From the NCBI GenBank assembly GCA_019915015.1, contig JAHBBC010000013.1, forward strand, positions 558,001-622,000: a DNA stretch of 64,000 nt, in the 5' to 3' direction. This stretch comes from Auriscalpium vulgare. Its lineage: Eukaryota > Basidiomycota > Agaricomycetes > Russulales > Auriscalpiaceae. The first letter of the stretch is position 1. Each line of letters opens with the position of its first letter. The translations under genes were made by a program, and so were the position numbers. Shown here piece by piece: positions 34,075 to 44,700 of this stretch. Under the pieces are notes generated by a model. The model had not been told where the DNA came from. It did no database searches and worked only from the letters and a program-made list of their open reading frames with translations.

Positions 34075-37000
34075 TCACTCGTCCGCTTCCACTGGCGGCG
34101 CCATCTGTTTCAACTTTTCCTGCAGCCTCTTGACCCGCCGTGCATTGATGTCCCGAAGCGCGGTCTCCGCGCGCTCGACTTCCTCATCGGGGCGCACCCG
34201 CCACAGCACGTCCTCAGACCGTGACACAAAGAAAAGCCGATACGTGCGCACGCAGACCTTGATCTGCAGCTCTCCACGTGCGCGCACGACGGGAGAGATG
34301 GGTGTGAGTGGAACGGGAAGCGACCTGCGAGGATTATCAGCTGAGGCTCGAAGCGTGGTGAGGAAGTGCAAATTACCGTCGGAGGAATGGCCGGCGGACT
34401 TTGGATGGAGGTATGCCTTCTGTTTCGCGGTCCTGCCGTGCGATGTTAGAAATGACCGGACGTCCTTGCCATAACGCAATTTTCCACGTACCGAAACGAA
34501 CGAGTCGACGTAAGATTGCCATCGGCCGGACAGCAATTCTGCATCGTCCAGACTCGACCCGTCCTTACTCAGGAGCTGGCAAGTCATTGTCTTCGATTCA
34601 GGCAGCTGCATGAACGCACTCTGAATGAGTCGAGCAACAGCGTGACGATCTGCAGTAACTCACCCAGTCTATTCTGAACAAGTTCTCCTCTGGCCCTAGA
34701 ATCTCTTCAGCCTGCCGCCGCAGCTTGCGGTGGTCCTCCACCGTCGGATGCTCGAGGCGCCGTTCTTCCCACAGAAGCTTCATTAGCTTGTCTAGTTTGG
34801 CATCTTGCTCCCAGCTCTGCACCTGAAACCAGCACATTGTCACCATGGCGCGTTAGAAACGCAAGGGGGAGGCATGCTCACGTGTTTGATGATCGCGCCG
34901 ACGACCTTGTCCACCGTGAAGATCTTGTACGCATCGTGCAGGCCGAACATCTCCCGCATCTGGTCCTCAAATGCACCCTGCTCAATCTGGTTGTCGAACA
35001 GCCTTTCACAAGACTCGAGCATGAACTCGTAATATTCCGTCGGCGACACGGCCTCCTGGGGCTCCGAGCTTTCAGACTCGGTCGTCTTCGATGAGGACGC
35101 CCCCGCACGCTCTGCCGCGATCGCCTTTAACAGCGCCAGACGCGAGTATAGCACCTATCCATCGCGATCAGAAACACAGCAACTCCCGTGGACAAGGCAC
35201 TCACCTCAAACATGCGCAGGAATGAGTAGAACCACGTGCTGGTGAAGAATGACCGCCTGCGAGACAACGTCTTCTCCAGGCCGAACCCTGGCGCCGCCAC
35301 CACGGGCGACACGTCGCGCGATTCCTCGTCGAGCACCATCGGTACGGGAACAGGCGACGCCGTGCGTGATGCCATCGGCGAAGGCGACGCGGGCGCAGAC
35401 GGGCGCGCCTGTGCGCGCGTCGACTTCGCTTGCTCGCTCTTGAGGAGATTCTTGCGCAGGTCGCCCACGAAGGTGCTGCCCAAACCACTCCGCCCCGCCT
35501 TCACCATCTCCTCGCTGCCCTCCGCCTCAGCAGGCTTCTTCGTGCGCCGCGCGGCATCCGCAGCCTTCTTACTCGTGCTCGCCTCGCCCGCCTCGCCCAT
35601 TGGCGGCGCCCAGCCGTCCCCGAGCCCGAAGAACGCGACCACGATGTTGTACAAACGCGTTTCGACCCATGTCCGGCGCGGCGCGTCGAGCCGCATCTGT
35701 GAGCCGGCGACCCGCGCGAGGAACGAGAACACGAGCTTTACCGCGTCGCGTAGCACATCCGCGTCCTCGAGCACATGCGCGAGATGGTGCGCGGGGCGCG
35801 CGCGCGCGAAGCCCGGGTCGATCAGCATCGCGCGGCGCGCAACGTGCGCCTCCATCGCAGCCTCGATCTGCCCGACGAACGCCTTGCTCGTGAGCCCCTT
35901 CTTGTCTGCAGCCCGGAAGGCGATTGCTTGGTGGTCGAGGGCGCGTGCGTAATTCTGCGCGTCGACGGCGCGCCAAACGGAGTTCCATGCGCGCTGCGCG
36001 CGCTTCCACTCAGCCTCTTTCTGCTTGAGCCGCACCAGCACAACCGGGATCGCCTGGGCTGGAGTTTCCTGGAGCGCCTGGATGACGTCGAGCCCGGGCT
36101 CCCGCCCATACAGCTTTTTGATGATGCGCTGATGGACTGCTTTGCCTGCACCCCCGAAGTTGGGTTTCAGCTTGAAGTTGCCGCGTTCGTCTGGCCCCAT
36201 GGCGCTCATCTTCGCGGCGATCGGCTCCAACAACGCGATAGTGCGCATCAGTGCGTCGATGTGGAAGTCGTACTCATGTCGCTCCTCTTCCGAGCGATGC
36301 AGCGCCTCTTCGTAGATATTCTTTTTGTGCGCAATGAAAACCGCATCCTCCGCGTCGAACGCTGGGTGCGAGATCCACTCGTCGTTCAGCACGGAACGGC
36401 ACATGTCGTCACGACCGGAGCATTGAACGTTCGTTTCCTAAGGGCATCGATCAGTATGATAGTCGCACGTCAAGCTGAAACGGAGCACATACGTTCGCGG
36501 GTAATCGTCTATAGCTTCCGTGCCGGATATTCAGCTCCTCCTTACTTGGGCGATCGAGTATCATCATGGGGCGCCCAGGAGGCAGGAATGCCTCGTCTCG
36601 CTCCCGCGCCAGTGCCGCGTGTTCCATACTTTCATCCCAGCCGAGGATATCCTTGAATTGCGCCATCAGTGCGCCGTCTTGCAAAAAGGTCCGGCTCATG
36701 CGAATGAGTCGCGCGCGATCGATGAAGTCCTGCGTGAAGAGGTTCACGAGCCTCAAGAACTCATGGTAGGTCTCCCGCACATCCAGGGCCTGCTTGACTC
36801 GTGCGAAAAACTGCGAATCGTCTGAAAGTGCTAGTTGGTGGGGGGGCACTGGCGCCTGGTATATTTGCATATTATGTGCGCCGGGTGGTGGATGGTGCGA
36901 GTAGTGATGTCCGGAGCGCCGAGGTGATGGTGGCGCAGCGAGCGTATTGTAGTGTGCAAACGAGGGCGACGCATCGCCATGGGGCTTCAACTTCTTTGTC

Positions 37001-38239
37001 TCCAGCTCGATCTTAATATGTTATGACACAGCAAAAAGATAGACTGACCTTGCTGCGTGCATCTTTCTCCTTTTCCTTCACATCCCGCTCTGGACCCGCC
37101 TTTCGTCTACGCTTCGCCGGGGCCGCTGAAGGAGGGGCAATGGGATCTGGAGCAGGCTGCTTCCGTTTCTGCGCGCGAGAGTGTTCCATGTGGGTGGGCG
37201 TAGCAGTCCGTGTGTGGCCCTGGCCTTGTAACATGCCTTGTATTGCGCTTCCACCTTGACGATTATCTGGCAAGAAATCTCTGAAAGCAGACGACAAGTC
37301 GGGGGCGTCTTTGAAGAGCTCCTCCACCTTTGCGAGGGCTTCCGCGTGCTGCCAGTGGCTCAGCATCACCACGTGAGGGAGAAAATCGCACGACGCACAC
37401 TTGACGGATTTCGGGGGTTCTGGCTAGTGAGGATCTCCAAGAATTTCTTGTAGGTATCTGGATCGTCGTGAAAGCGTGTCTTGATACGCTGAACATAGTC
37501 CATTGCAGTGTCCAGCTGCACGAGTGGGCTTGGGCTACGATCTGGCGGAGGTCGTTGCAGCGGGGGCGAGTTGGGCTGCTGTGAAGAACGCTTGATGGGC
37601 TCTAGCGTGAGTGGTTCGCGGGGTGGCGGCGCCTGGTACGCGTCAATGGTGGACGACAACACGGTCCCCCCGGGTGTGGTGACGGTGATGACGTCCGAGG
37701 ATGATGGATCGGTGGTGACATCGATTCTATAGCCAACGGGAAGGAAGGTGTTGAAGCCCTGGATGAGCATGGGGTGCCCGTGGAACAGGCAGGAAACGCG
37801 GTGAATTACTTGCGGTGTGTCGATGCTGTCAAGAGAATGTTAGCAACGCTCGCGCAGAGTCGGGCAGGACACACGTCTGGTGCTTGAAGTCCTTCATGAT
37901 GTCCAAGAACGAGTTGTACACGTCGGGTCGCTCGTGGAACTGGCTCTTGACGGCGTCAAGGTAGCTGAGAGCATCCGTGACGTTGAGTTGCCGCTCGCCC
38001 GGCGGGCCTTGACCGTCGGCCATCGCTTGCAAAGTTTCCGCACCTCCAGAGTACTCTGCGTTTGCCGGATCGTCGACGGAGCCTACAGGGGGATGAGGTG
38101 GCTCTGCAGCAACGGAGGGAGGACGAGGGGTGCCCTGAGGCTCAGGTTCCCGGACGGGCGCCGGTAAATTTTGAAGGGCAGGGTCTATTTGAGGATCCTG
38201 GACTGTGTCCATGACATTTGAGAGCCTCGAGGAGTCCAT
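34075..38239 (-). CDS. SIN3: SIN3-type transcriptional corepressor
   Basis: Scaffold of histone deacetylase complexes in the nucleus. The start is MDSSRLSNVMDTVQDPQID. Paired amphipathic helix 1 is LNVTDALSYLDAVKSQFHER...YNSFLDIMKDFK with GFNTFLPVGYRIDV; helix 2 is AMDYVQRIKTRFHDDPDTYK; a third follows at QFFARVKQALDVRETYHEFL. The deacetylase-interacting region is strong: YRRLPANE joined to CSGRD and CRSVLNDEWISHPAFDAEDA, then RTIALLEPIAAKM and RIIKKLYGREPGLDVIQALQ. The C-terminal region includes YYEFMLESCERLFDNQIEQG and a tail of charged helices ending PPVEADE. It is about 1,200 residues, shorter than yeast Sin3 at the N-terminus. About ten introns. Its start region is divergent from a BTB-type gene. 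Confidence 0.94.
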
Positions 38240-38723
38240 GCGAGTTTCGAAGAAAGGTCCAACAAAGCAAACCCGACGCCAAACGCCGCCCTTTCTCCCG
38301 GAGGGTAAGAGAAGGCACGCAGTGGAAATTGCGTATGCGTACCACGTGTCCGCTGCTTGGAACAAGGTCGTCCTTCGAAGTAGACCTAAGCAAGAACCAG
38401 ATGAGAGAGAGGCCACTGAGTTGACCCGTGGTGATAGTCGAGTATCTATAGCAAGTCGACTGCGCCGTCGAGAGAACAAGTCGACGAATCCCAGCATCAC
38501 GTGGGATGCTCGGACCGTCACCGGGCCGGTTAAACGGGTTGACATCCCGGGCCGCCGCTTCGTCGTTTGTTCGAAGTTTTTCTCTTTCAAAGTTGCTTTG
38601 CTTTTCCGCTAATGTGTTCCACACACATAGCGCGCCGACCACACGCCTCCCTGTACGACGCCTTCAGCGCGTAAACCTAGCTCACAGTCCACTCGCTCAA
38701 CATCGCGCGGCGTGTCTGTCACC
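38240..38723. promoter_or_regulatory. Intergenic region between divergent SIN3 and BTB-type genes
   Basis: 484 bases separate the two start codons, so both promoters must lie here or overlap the 5' untranslated parts. It contains CACGTG-like and CACGTGG sequences near 38343 and 38500. No gene is seen. Confidence 0.5.
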
Positions 38724-39989
38724 ATGGACCCACAGGATGTAGAAAGCACCGATCTCTGGCTAAGCGATGGCAACATCATCATCCGCAGCGTACCAGTGGG
38801 TGCGCCACCGATGCGCACACTGTACAAGGTCCACAAGTCGACGATGGCGCGTTTCTGCGATGCATTCGCATCTCTGTTTGATGGCCCGCAGGCGGCGCTC
38901 GCAGCTGGCTCAGAGTATCGAGATGGCGCACCCGTCATGGACCTGCCGGATGACGCAGACGACCTGCGCCACTTTCTTAAGGCCTTGTATGATTGGAGGT
39001 GCGTACCAAAGCTCTGCACGGACCTTGTGAGGACTGCTTAGGCCACCGCGTACTGTCGTCAGGGAAATGCAGATCCACCTGCCAATGTCCCCGATCGTGC
39101 CCGCTGGCCGGGGGAGCCTCGTGCCCCCGTCGTACTTTGGCGTCCTGCGCTTGGCCGCCAAGTACGGCGCAGACGACCTGCAGAACTTAGTGAAGAATGT
39201 CTTTGCAGCGCAGTGGCCCTCCACGATGAAAGCTTGGGATGAGTTGCAGAGGTGCCCTGTGGACGCCACTCACCCGTGTATCGGTGACACAACGTACCTG
39301 CCCCCGGATCCTGGTAGGCTTTCCTACGACCTGGAGGGCATTTGAGCGGTTATTCATCGGACTGATCTTACAGCCCGAGCCATCCGTATCGCGACAGATT
39401 GCAACATACCCGATATTCTTCCCACCGCCTACTACGTGCTTTCTTGCAGATTGGAGTCATCCACTGCTGAAGCAGGAAACAAGCACACGGCTGATATAAA
39501 CGCGCTCTTGGACGGGCTCACTGTTGCCGAAGTCGCTAGAATGCTTAGCGGCAAGACGTTGCTCCGAATCGGGTTACAGAACTTTCTGCGGACTGCCCCG
39601 TCCAGGGACTGGACCACAAAATGCACAGTCAAATCGAAAAGCCGTTCCACCTGCAAAGCCACCCTCAGTACTTGGTCTAGGAGCGCTCTGGTCAAGGGAA
39701 AACATATCGTGGATCCCATAGGCTGGCTTCGTTGGCTCCATGCGGCTTGCGCTCTTATCGACAAAGACTCAACTTGTCCGAGCTGCCGCAGGCACACGAG
39801 ACAGTCTATATTGTCAGAGAGGCAGAGTATTTGGGAGTGGCTTCCAGTTGTATTCGACACGGTGAGTACGCGTGCTCAAGCTGCTCTGACATCGATGTCA
39901 CGGGTCTAATAACAATGCCATAGCATGCCGAAGACTCTGATTGGGGACAGGCTCTCGAAGTAATCCATGCAGATGATGTGGAGTCATAA
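38724..39989 (+). CDS. BTB/POZ-type family protein, complete
   Basis: Start MDPQDVESTDLWLSDGNIII at an ATG with an ACC context. The BTB domain runs through RTLYKVHKSTMARFCDAFAS, LFDGPQAALAAGSEYRDGAP and DDADDLRHFLKALYDW. Later exons give YFGVLRLAAKYGADDLQNLV, QWPSTMKAWDELQRC, IRIATDCNIPDILPTAYYVL, VDPIGWLRWLHAACAL and the cysteine pair in STCPSCRRHT. The last exon, HAEDSDWGQALEVIHADDVE, keeps only the W-G part of the family tail. It is closest to the gene at 16727-18056, but on the other strand 20 kb away. No frame break is seen; about four introns. Confidence 0.82.
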
Positions 39990-40126
39990 CAGCTTGCGGC
40001 TACAGCGCCGTTGAGGTCATCCATCGTGAATGTCTAGTAAGTACTGTATATGAAGTCGACTTGCAATATTTGGTTTTGCCCATGCGGATCTGAGGATATG
40101 TCCTTTCAGGTGATCTAGCGCTGCAT

Positions 40127-41214
40127 CTACGCCTCTTTCCCCGCAATCTCCTCCACCTCTTCCTTCACCTCTTCCCAATTTGGTCTCTTCAACCTGAACC
40201 TATCCCCTATCCTCCCGTACGTGATATCGCCCAGCCTGCCGACCGCTTTAAGCAGCGCCGGGTCGACTGTACGTTTCTCCGTGAGTACATCGTTGCGGAC
40301 GTGGATGTACTTGACGAGCCCCAGTATCAGAGTTGTGGTCGTCGCACCCGTTGCGGGGTGTGTAATGGGAACCTCTTGGAGGAGCTACAGGAGCGCGTAA
40401 GAGGACGGGGCATGCACGTAGCGATATGATGGACCATACCTCAGCCTCCATGCTAAACGCACTTTCGCGAACGCGGGGGGCCTTGACGTGCGTCTGCGCA
40501 TCAAATAAATCAGCGATCAGATCTCATCCCCAGCGAAGGCGGGAAAGCAGACACTCACGCTGGGCTCCTTCGTCAGCCCGCTTACGATCCACTCGCTCAC
40601 ATCGCTCGGGGCATCGATCGATGTCGAGTTCGCCTGCTCGATGAACGGCTCGCTGATGATGTTGACCGTGAAGCTCTTGGTCGCCTTGATATTATTCAAA
40701 GTGTCCTTAAAGCGTCCCGGGCCAGCATTGTTGCACGAAATCGAGATAACGGGTGGGTTCGATGAGACCTGCGTGGCGTAAGCCCGACTGAGCTAGATCA
40801 CGCCGACTGGCTGCAAACCTGGTTGAACCAGCTGGAAGAGGATGTATATCGGAAGACTCATCGAAGACTAGGGACGTACACACCTGAATGGCGCGAGATT
40901 CTCCACTCCAGTCTCTGATACGCTCGACACGAACGCGATCGGCCGCGGGACGATGCCGCTCACGAGCAACCTATACAGATAGCTGAAAGCAACACCATCC
41001 TCAGAACACGCAGTGTCAAGATACCGCCATCGGACACTGTTACTCACCCTGGGTCCTCCGTCTCGCAGCGGATCGCCGTCCAGCCTTTGCTCTCGCCCTC
41101 GAGCCAAGTCCGGCCCGCCTCTGTCTCACCCACTTTCTCCCCATACTTCCAGGCTGGGTTCGGGGATTCCGTATACTTGAAGTCGCTCGCGGTATCGAAA
41201 GCGGGGACACTCAT
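40127..41214 (-). CDS. Flavin reductase-like FMN-binding protein
   Basis: Belongs to the flavin-reductase-like FMN-binding split-barrel family; reduces flavins or is an oxidoreductase with bound FMN. It starts MSVPAFDTASDFKYTESPNP and continues to the hallmark YRLLVSGIVPRPIAFVSSVS with ENLAPF. Later exons give NNAGPGRFKDTLNNIKATKS, FTVNIISEPFIEQANSTSID and SEWIVSGLT, then ESAFSMEAELLQEVPI, LILGLVKYIHVRNDVLTEKR and VDPALLKAVGRLGDITYGRI, ending EEIAGKEA at 40127. The family pattern is complete. At least four introns. Its start is divergent from the truncated BTB fragment. Confidence 0.87.
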
Positions 41215-41383
41215 CTTGCAGACGTGCTGGATAGATAGAGGTAAAGCTTGAAGAGTGATTACAGACCCTGGCGCGTGTCTGCGGCATGGCCACGTGCAAG
41301 CACCGGCCCGCATTCAATCGTCGGGGTGCGCTCCGCAGTATCTTTCTGGCCCCTGATTGTCACCACCACAAACCTACATACCG

Positions 41384-41548
41384 ATGCAGCAAGCAGAACA
41401 GCTTCCAGAAGAACAGCTTCCAGGTGTCGATGAACCAGGTAGTGCTCAGGTAGTGCCCGTTGTCCAGAGCGAGGAGCTGTGGTTCAGCGACGGCAACATC
41501 ATCATACGCAGCCTTCCGTCGGGGGCACCGCCCATACGCGCCGTCTAG
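41384..41548 (+). pseudogene. BTB-type gene fragment, 5' end only
   Basis: Starts MQQAEQLPEEQLPGVDEPGS and reaches the beginning of the BTB domain (ELWFSDGNIIIRSLPSGAPP), then a stop after PIRAV. Beyond 41550 the sequence is the promoter of the small unrecognised gene starting at 41607. The rest of the BTB domain is absent. The join looks like a rearrangement in which the small-gene segment replaced the rest of a BTB-type gene. Confidence 0.7.
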
Positions 41549-41606
41549 TATAAAGCTGGTCGCGCGGCACGCACACTCTCCCCTCCATCGTGCTTCGCCT
41601 TTCAAC

Positions 41607-42160
41607 ATGTAAGTTGTCTGGAGCTCGTTGTCGTTTTGCGGCTTCATCTCCCTGTCGCTCTCAGGTCCGTCTCCACAGCAGCACAGCCAAAGCAAGACGC
41701 CGTCCCGGACCCCTCCTCCACCCCCGCCTTTGAATACGACCCAGTCCGCTTGGCTCGCGTACACTCGTACAGGCCGACGACTGCAATGCCGCGCTTGCAC
41801 CGTGTCAAAGGGACGCCCTTTCGCGTGTTTGGCTTCGCTCTCACCGATGCCTGGCTCGACGACCACTGTCGCACCCACGACTTCGGACCTCTTGACACCT
41901 TGGGTCGTCAGCACAACGCCCACTTCAAAGCAGTCACCAAGATTCTCAATGATGCGCGCGTCTCGGATAGAACTGCGGTCAAACCCGTGTACACTGGCGA
42001 GGTCAGACCGAGCGACCCTCGGTGGCCCGACTACGCGATGTGTCTTGTGATCGGCAACAACAAGACAGAGGAGAGGCGGCGTCCGCTGCCAGAAGTCATA
42101 ACGCGACTTCAGGCTGTTTTGGGCAGCGACGCTACGCCAATGTGGTACAAGCTCGCGTAG
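41607..42160 (+). CDS. Small unrecognised family, copy 1; start codon split by an intron
   Basis: No known family is recognised. The protein is 165 residues. Exon 1 is only the two bases AT (41607-41608), a 56-nt intron GTAAGT...CTCAG follows, and exon 2 (41665-42160) supplies the G and the rest: M-SVSTAAQPKQDAVPD, a core DPVRLARVHSYRPTTAMPRL, HRVKGTPFRVFGFALTDAWL, VYTGEVRPSDPRWPDYAMCL, VIGNNKTEERRRPLPEVITR and the end PMWYKLA. In this copy the frame is not open across the intron from any upstream ATG. Copies 2-4 have the same layout with intron lengths differing by one base. It is most similar to copy 3. Confidence 0.75.
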
Positions 42161-42976
42161 CGGTGCGTGCCAAGTTTCATCCTCAAACGCTTCCTCTTAA
42201 CATGTACGACAAGATGCATCAAATCTTCTTTCTTTTGTGGCGAGCTTACACCAGCATGCCGTCTCTGTGGTACTTCTTGTAACATATAGGTATCACGTGT
42301 GTATGAATAGGAGCAATGATATCGCGCGAGGTCTGCTGGTCGATCCACCGGCGAGCGTCGCTCACCTTCGCTGCTGCTCGTCTACGGGCTGGTGCCCACC
42401 TTCTTCGCGCCAATGGCGGCCACTGCAGTAGCGAGCGCCGCCAACAGGCACCGTAGGCAGTCCTCGGACCTCAATATGCGTCCGTGGAGTGCGTAGCGCT
42501 GGGTTGCAAGAAGTGGTCGACTCGGAGCAGGACTCCCCTAGCTAGCGCGTGCCATGTGGACTTCGTCGCCGTCGAATCCAGCCGTCTCGAGTCTCGAAGG
42601 CGTTGCAGCCCGCGGTGGCGCAGACAATGAGAATACGTACCAGTTCCCGGTAGCCATGCCAGGCATCCTCGAGAGGAGTTCGAAAACTGGGCTGTGTCCA
42701 GTTGCGAGATTCCATTGACCCCAGTTCTTCATATTCGAGCGACTTCCAGAAGTGACACTCTTTACTGCTTCCAAGGCTTTCCAAGGTCGACAATGACTGG
42801 TGAATAAAGCTGAACAGTCAGCGAGAGGTGATCGTCTCTGATCATTGCTTGCACGTGACCGTCCCAGACGACTCCATTTTTTGGGGCAGTACGTTGAAGT
42901 TCGCGCTAGTTCGCGTCTCTCTTCTCGCTCATATGCCACTCCCGCACGAACGAGCCTCCTACAGTCGCACAACGAA
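42161..42976. other. 3' flank of copy 1; first part repeated inverted near 51.3-51.6 kb
   Basis: About 42270-42540 is found again in reverse orientation at about 51310-51560, so the duplicated segment extends past the gene. From 42542 to 42793 on the minus strand a short frame with WTQPSFRTPLEDAWHGYREL has protein-like composition, but there is no family match and no clear start. I leave it unannotated. Confidence 0.5.
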
Positions 42977-44010
42977 ATGAACACAACACTTCAATTATCA
43001 CCTGGGAGCCTGCATGGCTCGAGGCACGCAAGAACAGCCAATGCCCTAGAGCGTTCTAAACTCCCTGCGTCGGTCCGACAGATGTTCGCAATGCTTGAAG
43101 CTTCGCATCGTCTTCCAAAAACTCTGCTGGAATTTATGGTACGTGGGCGCCCTCTATCTTCGGCTCCCTGCTCACCGCGCCAGCTTCAGGATATCGTGAC
43201 TCGTCAACACAACATCATCCTCCGAGGTGCAGACGCTCTTCTCCGAGCTGCTGTCTACCGACGTTCCCTTCTGCGAGAGTTCTGATACATCTCTCGATCT
43301 CTTGCTCAGGGAGACGGCTATACTGGCGCTCTACAACACCTGGACCGCCCGACACTCACTAGCCCGTGAGCCAACTTCGAAAGATTCGATGCCGAAGACC
43401 TCGTTCTGGGTCTCCATGCTTACAACTGGTCTGGGATGCACCCTATTGTAAGCCCAGAAACATGTATGTTTTGTCTCTCGTGCTGACTACCAGTGCAGGC
43501 TCTCGCTCGCAGTGTGCCGACCCACGGGCTGCCCAATCATATGGTGTGGCGAGAGCGTCGGCGTACATGTACTCACAGACTACTACTCTGAGGTTGCTTC
43601 CTCTCACGTGTCCCGTGTGCCGTCTTCTTCCTGGTTTGCAGAAGATCGGCGGCGACGCGAAGTGGTGCGCCTGTTCGGTTTTGATTGGGCCGAGGAGAAT
43701 TACTATGAATGGGATGGCAAGCTGTCTGACACCACTGTCGAGATGGAGGAGGAGCCCTCGGAGCCATCTCTCTCGCCAGATGAACGAAATCTACATTTCC
43801 TTGCGGATCCGACGTACGACATGGATCCTGTGGTGCCGCTGTTCTGTCTCGCACCGGCGTCGGAGATTTTCTCGGCGATGGACAGCATGTTTCGTCAGCG
43901 GTGGATTTGGGGCATCGAGGACCCCCTTCTCGGTCTGTCTCTCGAGCCATGCAGCCTCGCGGGCCAGGTCGTCATCGCTTGGCTGGTCGATGGTCCCACG
44001 GTAAACTAAT
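42977..44010 (+). pseudogene. Unrecognised family X, copy A; frameshifted and 3'-truncated
   Basis: Homologous to the gene at 47078-48555. Exon 1 begins MNTTLQLSPGSLHGSRHART and has ASVRQMFAMLEASHRLPKTL. The next exon is one base out of frame before EVQTLFSELLSTDVPFCESS. Later text includes LYNTWTARHSLAREPTSKDS, then VGVHVLTDYYSEVASSH, REVVRLFGFDWAEENYYEWD, NLHFLADPTYDMDPVVPLFC and RQRWIWGIEDPLLGLSLEPC. Similarity to copy B ends about 25 bases into the next intron (44010-44030), so the last exons are missing. The function of the family is unknown to me. Confidence 0.65.
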
Positions 44011-44700
44011 TGGTTTCTCACTCGTGTCATCCATGCCTGCCACCAAGCGCAACATGCCCAGCCTGCGCGACATGCACAGCCTGTGGACGAAGATCAGGAG
44101 CTCCGTGGGCCGTGCGGGTGCCGACACGAACACCTGACTGCAACACGCGCGAGCTATACGGGCAGCATGCTGCAGCAAGACGCCGACGGCCAAGGGCACT
44201 ATGTCCGAGTAACACAGCCCTTTGTCGGCGCGCAAAGACACCCCTTCGCTATGCCATTGGCCGTTGACGACAGCGGTAGCACGCAGAGGTCTGCGCACTA
44301 CATCCGAATGCGGGCACCGACTCACATGCCTCGAGCTCACATCGAAGCAACGTGCAACGAATGGAGCGGGAAGGTGGTGAGGACGAGGACAACATCGAAG
44401 GTGCCAGCGACGAGGCTAACCTAGCTGCGATCTTGTATCTTCTGGCTGCAAACTGGTAGTGTTCATGCATTCGTGGCAGAAAGCTACCCATCTTGCTCTT
44501 GCGGCCTTCCTGTGTGTAGCTGTGGGTCGACGCGGCCTATGCCGGCTGCAAGCCGTATGGACTTCACATTTGCCGATGGCAGAGCAAACTGATATGCAAA
44601 AGAATGTAGTGATGTAATGACTAAGGTCAGCAACGGGGGCTACAACTGCGCTACACAAGATTCCACAACTCGGCACGACGTCGGTGGCCCACCCCATCGC
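44011..44700. other. Junction region after copy A; possible terminal exon at about 44291-44459 (+)
   Basis: On the plus strand, after an acceptor near 44290, the frame VCALHPNAGTDSHASSSHRS followed by MEREGGEDEDNIEGASDEAN and LAAILYLLAANW ends at a stop at 44459. It looks like the acidic C-terminal exon of a gene whose upstream part is unclear. It has no counterpart in copy B's locus. Confidence 0.35.

Noticed and set aside
35236..36656. Long plus-strand open frames (238 and 293 codons) opposite SIN3
   Set aside because: They are antisense to the conserved SIN3 deacetylase-interacting region and have biased Arg/Ala/Pro composition with no family match.
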